From NCBI GenBank assembly GCA_017506865.1, contig JAFCMP010000557.1, positions 372,001 to 436,000 on the forward strand: a stretch of DNA of 64,000 bases. The letters are read 5' to 3'. Shown here in pieces: positions 60,591-64,000 of the stretch. Below the pieces are notes generated by a model. That model was not told the origin of the DNA. It saw only the letters and a program-made list of their open reading frames with translations, and ran no database searches. Each line of letters starts with the position of its first letter. The stretch's first letter is position 1. This stretch comes from Tribonema minus. Taxonomy: Eukaryota > Sar > Xanthophyceae > Tribonematales > Tribonemataceae. A program made the translations under genes and the position numbers.

Positions 60591-61880
60591 TGTTCTGTGT
60601 GTGACCATGTCGTGACAAGCGGTAATCGGAAGTGAACGCGCAGTTTGTGCAAGCAACGAGATGGTCATTCGGGACACTTGTCCCTGTAACGTGTGCGGCA
60701 ACTTTCGGCGGCGCAGAGGCTCCAGCGCCGGGTGCCATTGGCTCAGCTGAGCGCCTGTTCGCCATACCACTTCGACCTCGCAACTTGAAGCTGTCATGAT
60801 TGGCGGATGCCACTGGTGAACACGCCGCCTGTACCACCAACGAGCAAATCTTGCATGTACATGTAGCTGTAATTCATGCAGCAAATGGCTGGCGGCACAG
60901 GCAGTCAGGCGTGCCCCATTGGCTCAGCTGAGAGCTTGTCCAACAGATTCTGAGTCTGGAGTACCACTTCAAGCCCGCAAGCTGTCATGACCGGCGGTTG
61001 CCGCTGATAGCCGCAGCCTGCACAAGCAATGAGCTGGTCATTCATGGGGCCTACATGCGTCTGCAACCTGCGCGACCGCTGGCGGTGTTGCAGCAGCGTG
61101 GGGCGGATGCCATTGACCCAGCTGGGTGCTTGTTTGGCATAGTCAATCAACCTGACGGGCTGTCATGGTTGGCGGGGCAGATTATGAACGCGCAGCTCGT
61201 GGAAGCGGAGGACCAGCAATTTTTAAAGCCCAGATGTGTTGTAAATTGCATGACAGCTGACGGATTTTCAGCAGATCAGTGCCAGGTGCCACTGGCTCAG
61301 GCGAAGACTCATCTTGCCGGACACTCAAATCCTGCGAGCTGTCATGACCGGCAGATGCCACTGGTGAAAAGTGCAGCTTGTTGCAAGTGATGAGTAGCAA
61401 GGTTTGGAAGCCTTTGTGCGTCTGTGACATGTGCAGCAACTAGCGGCCGCGCGGAGGCTCGGTTCGGGTGGCACAGGCTGGCTCAGTCGCTTGTCTGACG
61501 CACCACTTCAACACACGAACTTTCATCATTGGCGGTCGCCGCTGGTGAAGGCGCAGCCTGCGCAAGCGATGAGCTAGCAAGTCATCAAGCCAATACGTGT
61601 TTGTATCTTGAGTGGCAGCTGGCGACGTTGCAGCAGATCAGGGCGGGTGCCGCTGGCTCCGTCGAGTGCCGCCTTGTCTGACACTTCACTTAGTCTATTC
61701 CATTTGTCATGAGTGGTGGACCCCGATGGTTAACGCGCAGCTTGTGCAAGCGATGCGTTGGTGGCTTGTGAAGCCTGCATGTGTCTATAACCTGCAGGGC
61801 AGCTGACGGCGTCACAGCAGCTCCAAGTCACGTGTCACTGGTTCAGCTGAGCGCCAGTGCGGCATAACACTTCAATCCTG
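60590..61880. repeat. ~180-bp diverged satellite, about 7 units
   Basis: The core gcgcagcctgtgcaagcgatgagctgg recurs at about 60634, 60825, 61011, 61188, 61368, 61548 and 61731, with gtgccactggctcagctgagcgc and gctgtcatgaccggcgg.tgccactgg between cores. Units differ by many substitutions, so the array is old. No ORF is conserved through it. Confidence 0.88.
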
Positions 61881-62870
61881 CATGCTATCATGACATATGC
61901 ATCCTGGATCTGGAGCAGTGCTGCTGTCTGTTGCCAACCCCGAACCCTCATGCTGCCTTGCTCGCCTCAGCTGATGGTGTATGCGCGCGCTGCGTCGCCG
62001 AAGTTAGCGTTAGGATCAGGAGTACTACTAGCAGAGGTCAGGGGCAGGACAGGACTGCGCCTAGCCTAAGGGTTAATATTATACAAAGGCCCCCTGGGGC
62101 AGAATCAGGGTTCACCGCGTGCTGATGTCGCCAGCCTGCAAGTGATCAGTGAATCTCAAACTGGCGTTAACTTATTGAATCATTATTCATATCTAGCAAG
62201 TTGATGCCTGTGCAGGTTGCATGCTCTCATGACTGCAGTAACCGCTTATGCCTGCAGTAACCGCTTCACCGTTGTGCACATGTGCGCACCAAATGAGACA
62301 GTTCCAAATGTCAGAGCGAAGGAGTCAGGATGGCAGATGCCAAGCTTGCTGTTGAAATAAGAACATAGTACCACGCAGCTGCGCACTTGGAGGGCAAGGG
62401 TGTCCCAGGTGACCGTGAGATCGCAGGGCCCGGTGATCTGAGCGGAGCTGCATCTCTCTCGATCAGCTGAAACCAGACACTCGCTGATGAGAACGTGGCG
62501 ATACCGTAATTATCTTGATACTGCTGCAGAGCGCACCTAATCATCTCTGCGCCGCCATCAAAGCTGCCTCCACCCAGCCACACGTTCCAAGCACAGGTCA
62601 CCCGCACTTGTTGAACTGATTACCGCAGTTTGTTTGCCGCTGATGCACCGTAAAGCGATGTTACCGCCGCAGCGTACCGTTGTTGTCATTCCAAGGCTGG
62701 TCCGCTTACACGCTGTGCAGCCAACATGCCTGTGTGCGAGGCTTTGGACTAAGGACAGTAGACGGCGGAACATCCGGGGAACCCCATGAACACCCGGCAT
62801 ACTTTCTTGCTTCCGAATCTGCGCTGTTATTAGAGCAGCACTATATATATCTGCACTGTATTAGAGCAGC
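61880..62870. other. Non-coding stretch between two satellite arrays
   Basis: A minus-strand open frame at 62311-62607 has no recognisable motif. A telomere-like cctaagggttaat occurs near 62065. Otherwise nothing supported. Confidence 0.45.
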
Positions 62871-64000
62871 ACGATAAGCGCCTTGCGATTTGCGATGAGG
62901 CTTAAGTGATAGGACAGCAAGGCACTACACGTCGTTTGCGGTGTGCGTTTTGCAATGAGACCTCGTTCTGAATATCTGATTGGAACAGCAAGCACTATAC
63001 GTCGTTTGCGGTTTGCGGTTTGCGATTAGACCTGAGTCCTGCAACCTGCTTGAACAGCAAAGCGCTACACGTCGTTTGCGGTTTGCGATTTGCGATCAAA
63101 ACTTGAGTCCTGAACATCTGCAGCAGGGCAGCAAAGCGGTAGACTCGTTTGCGGTTTGCGATTTGCGATTAGACCTGAGTCCTGAACATCTGCAGCATGG
63201 CAGCAAAGCGGTATACTCGTTTGCGGATTGCGATTTGCGATTAGACCTGAGTCCTGGAACCTGCGGAGACAGCAAAGCGCTGTTCGTCGTTTGCGGTATG
63301 CAATTTGCGATTAGACCTGAGTCCTGAACATCTGCTGCAGGGCAGCAAAGCGGTAGACTCGTTTGCGGTTTGCGATTTGCGGTTAGACCTGAGGCTGTCA
63401 GTGAGCCCTGAACATCTGCTATTTGTCGCTTGCGGTTAGCGGCAATGCGATTTGCGAGTAGCGGCTTGCGGCAATGCAATTTGCGAGTAGAACTTGGAGT
63501 CCTGAACGTCTGCTTCAGGGCAGCGTAGCACTATATGTTGTTTGCGGTTTGCGATTTGCAATTAGACCTGAGTCCTGGACATCTGCAGCAGGGCAGCAAA
63601 GCGGTAGACACGTTTGCGGTTTGCGATTTGCGATTAGACCTGAGTCCTGGAACCTGCGGAGACAGCAAAGCGCTGTTCGTCGTTTGCGGTATGCAATTTG
63701 CGATTAGACCTGAGTCCTGAACATCTGCAGCAGGGCAGCAAAGCGGTAGACTCGTTTGCGGAGACCTGAGTCCTGAACATCTGCAGCAGGGCAGCAAAGC
63801 GGTAGACTCGTTTGCGGTTTGCGATTTGCGGTTAGACCTGAGGCTGTCAGTGAGCCCTGAACATCTGCTATTCGTCGCTTGCGGTTAGCGGCAATGCGAT
63901 TTGCGAGTAGCGGTTTGCGGCAATGCAATTTGCGAGTAGAACTTGGAGTCCTGAACGTCTGCTTCAGGACAGCGTAGCACTATATGTCGTTGGCGGTTTG
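62870..64000 (+). repeat. ~72-bp satellite with ~449-bp higher-order period, runs to window end
   Basis: Units contain acctgagtcctgaacatctg, cagcagggcagcaaagcg, and gtttgcggtttgcgatttgcg built from TTTGCG(G/A) heptamers. Starts fall at about 63025, 63096, 63168, 63240, 63310, 63383, 63485, 63562, 63634, 63703, 63760, 63832 and 63934. The variants acctgaggctgtcagtgagccc (63383, 63832) and gaacttggagtcctgaacgtc (63485, 63934) repeat at 449 bp, giving a higher-order repeat. Confidence 0.93.

Noticed and set aside
62870..64000. CRISPR array
   Set aside because: Contiguous satellite with no unique spacers.

Overview
This window reads as nuclear DNA of a unicellular eukaryote. Genes are GC-rich and intron-rich, with GT-AG introns (donors mostly gtgag, acceptors mostly cgcag). 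(TTAGGG)n-type interstitial repeats are scattered through it. Two small proteins start with a signal peptide followed by an AASF/AASL motif like the ASAF bipartite plastid pre-sequences of algae with secondary red plastids. A haptophyte or another secondary-red-plastid alga is my best inference; no rRNA or organellar marker settles it.

Layout: (1) 1-4318, 3' part of a PLP aminotransferase (+). (2) 5908-7423, a membrane-anchored endonuclease/exonuclease/phosphatase protein (-). (3) 8766-13448, a C2H2 zinc-finger protein with a Gln/His-rich C-terminus (-). (4) 14903-17020, a DsbA/FrnE-like oxidoreductase (-), head to head with (5) 17593-24778, an eight-exon gene that splices in frame into a glutathione S-transferase fused to a HIT/HINT domain (+). 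(6) 25560-26974 (-) and 27736-28767 (+), two divergent SnoaL/NTF2-like paralogues. (7) 29807-38262, a complete seven-exon RUVBL2 (reptin) gene (-). (8) 39481-40533, an F-box-like/SPRY/ubiquitin-like protein (-). (9) About 41-50 kb, an accessory zone with a 1.1 kb segmental duplication, an RLE-type non-LTR retrotransposon inserted into one copy, and a Helitron-like remnant. (10) 50551 onward, the 5' part of a eukaryotic RNA-dependent RNA polymerase (RDR) with an N-terminal RRM (+). (11) 59-64 kb, satellite-like arrays with no visible exon, probably a giant RDR intron or the sequence beyond the gene.

The most striking observation is shared by unrelated genes. Many introns contain tandem, decayed copies of the exon edge that borders them: the last 30-80 nt of the upstream exon plus its donor and some intron, or the acceptor plus the first 30-80 nt of the downstream exon. 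Copies recur every 100-220 bp. This is clear in the aminotransferase (four boundaries), RUVBL2 (seven boundaries, up to seven copies), one SnoaL gene, the zinc-finger gene and RDR, and weaker in the GST-HIT gene. Only one copy at each boundary keeps the phase needed to splice a full-length protein, so introns here seem to grow by repeated duplication across splice junctions, leaving ladders of decoy splice sites. I recognise no named element class that explains it.

Exon joins were worked out by hand from reading phase, splice consensus and family conservation. The six multi-exon genes spelled out below in full close with consistent phases (the DsbA start excepted), but no transcript was available.
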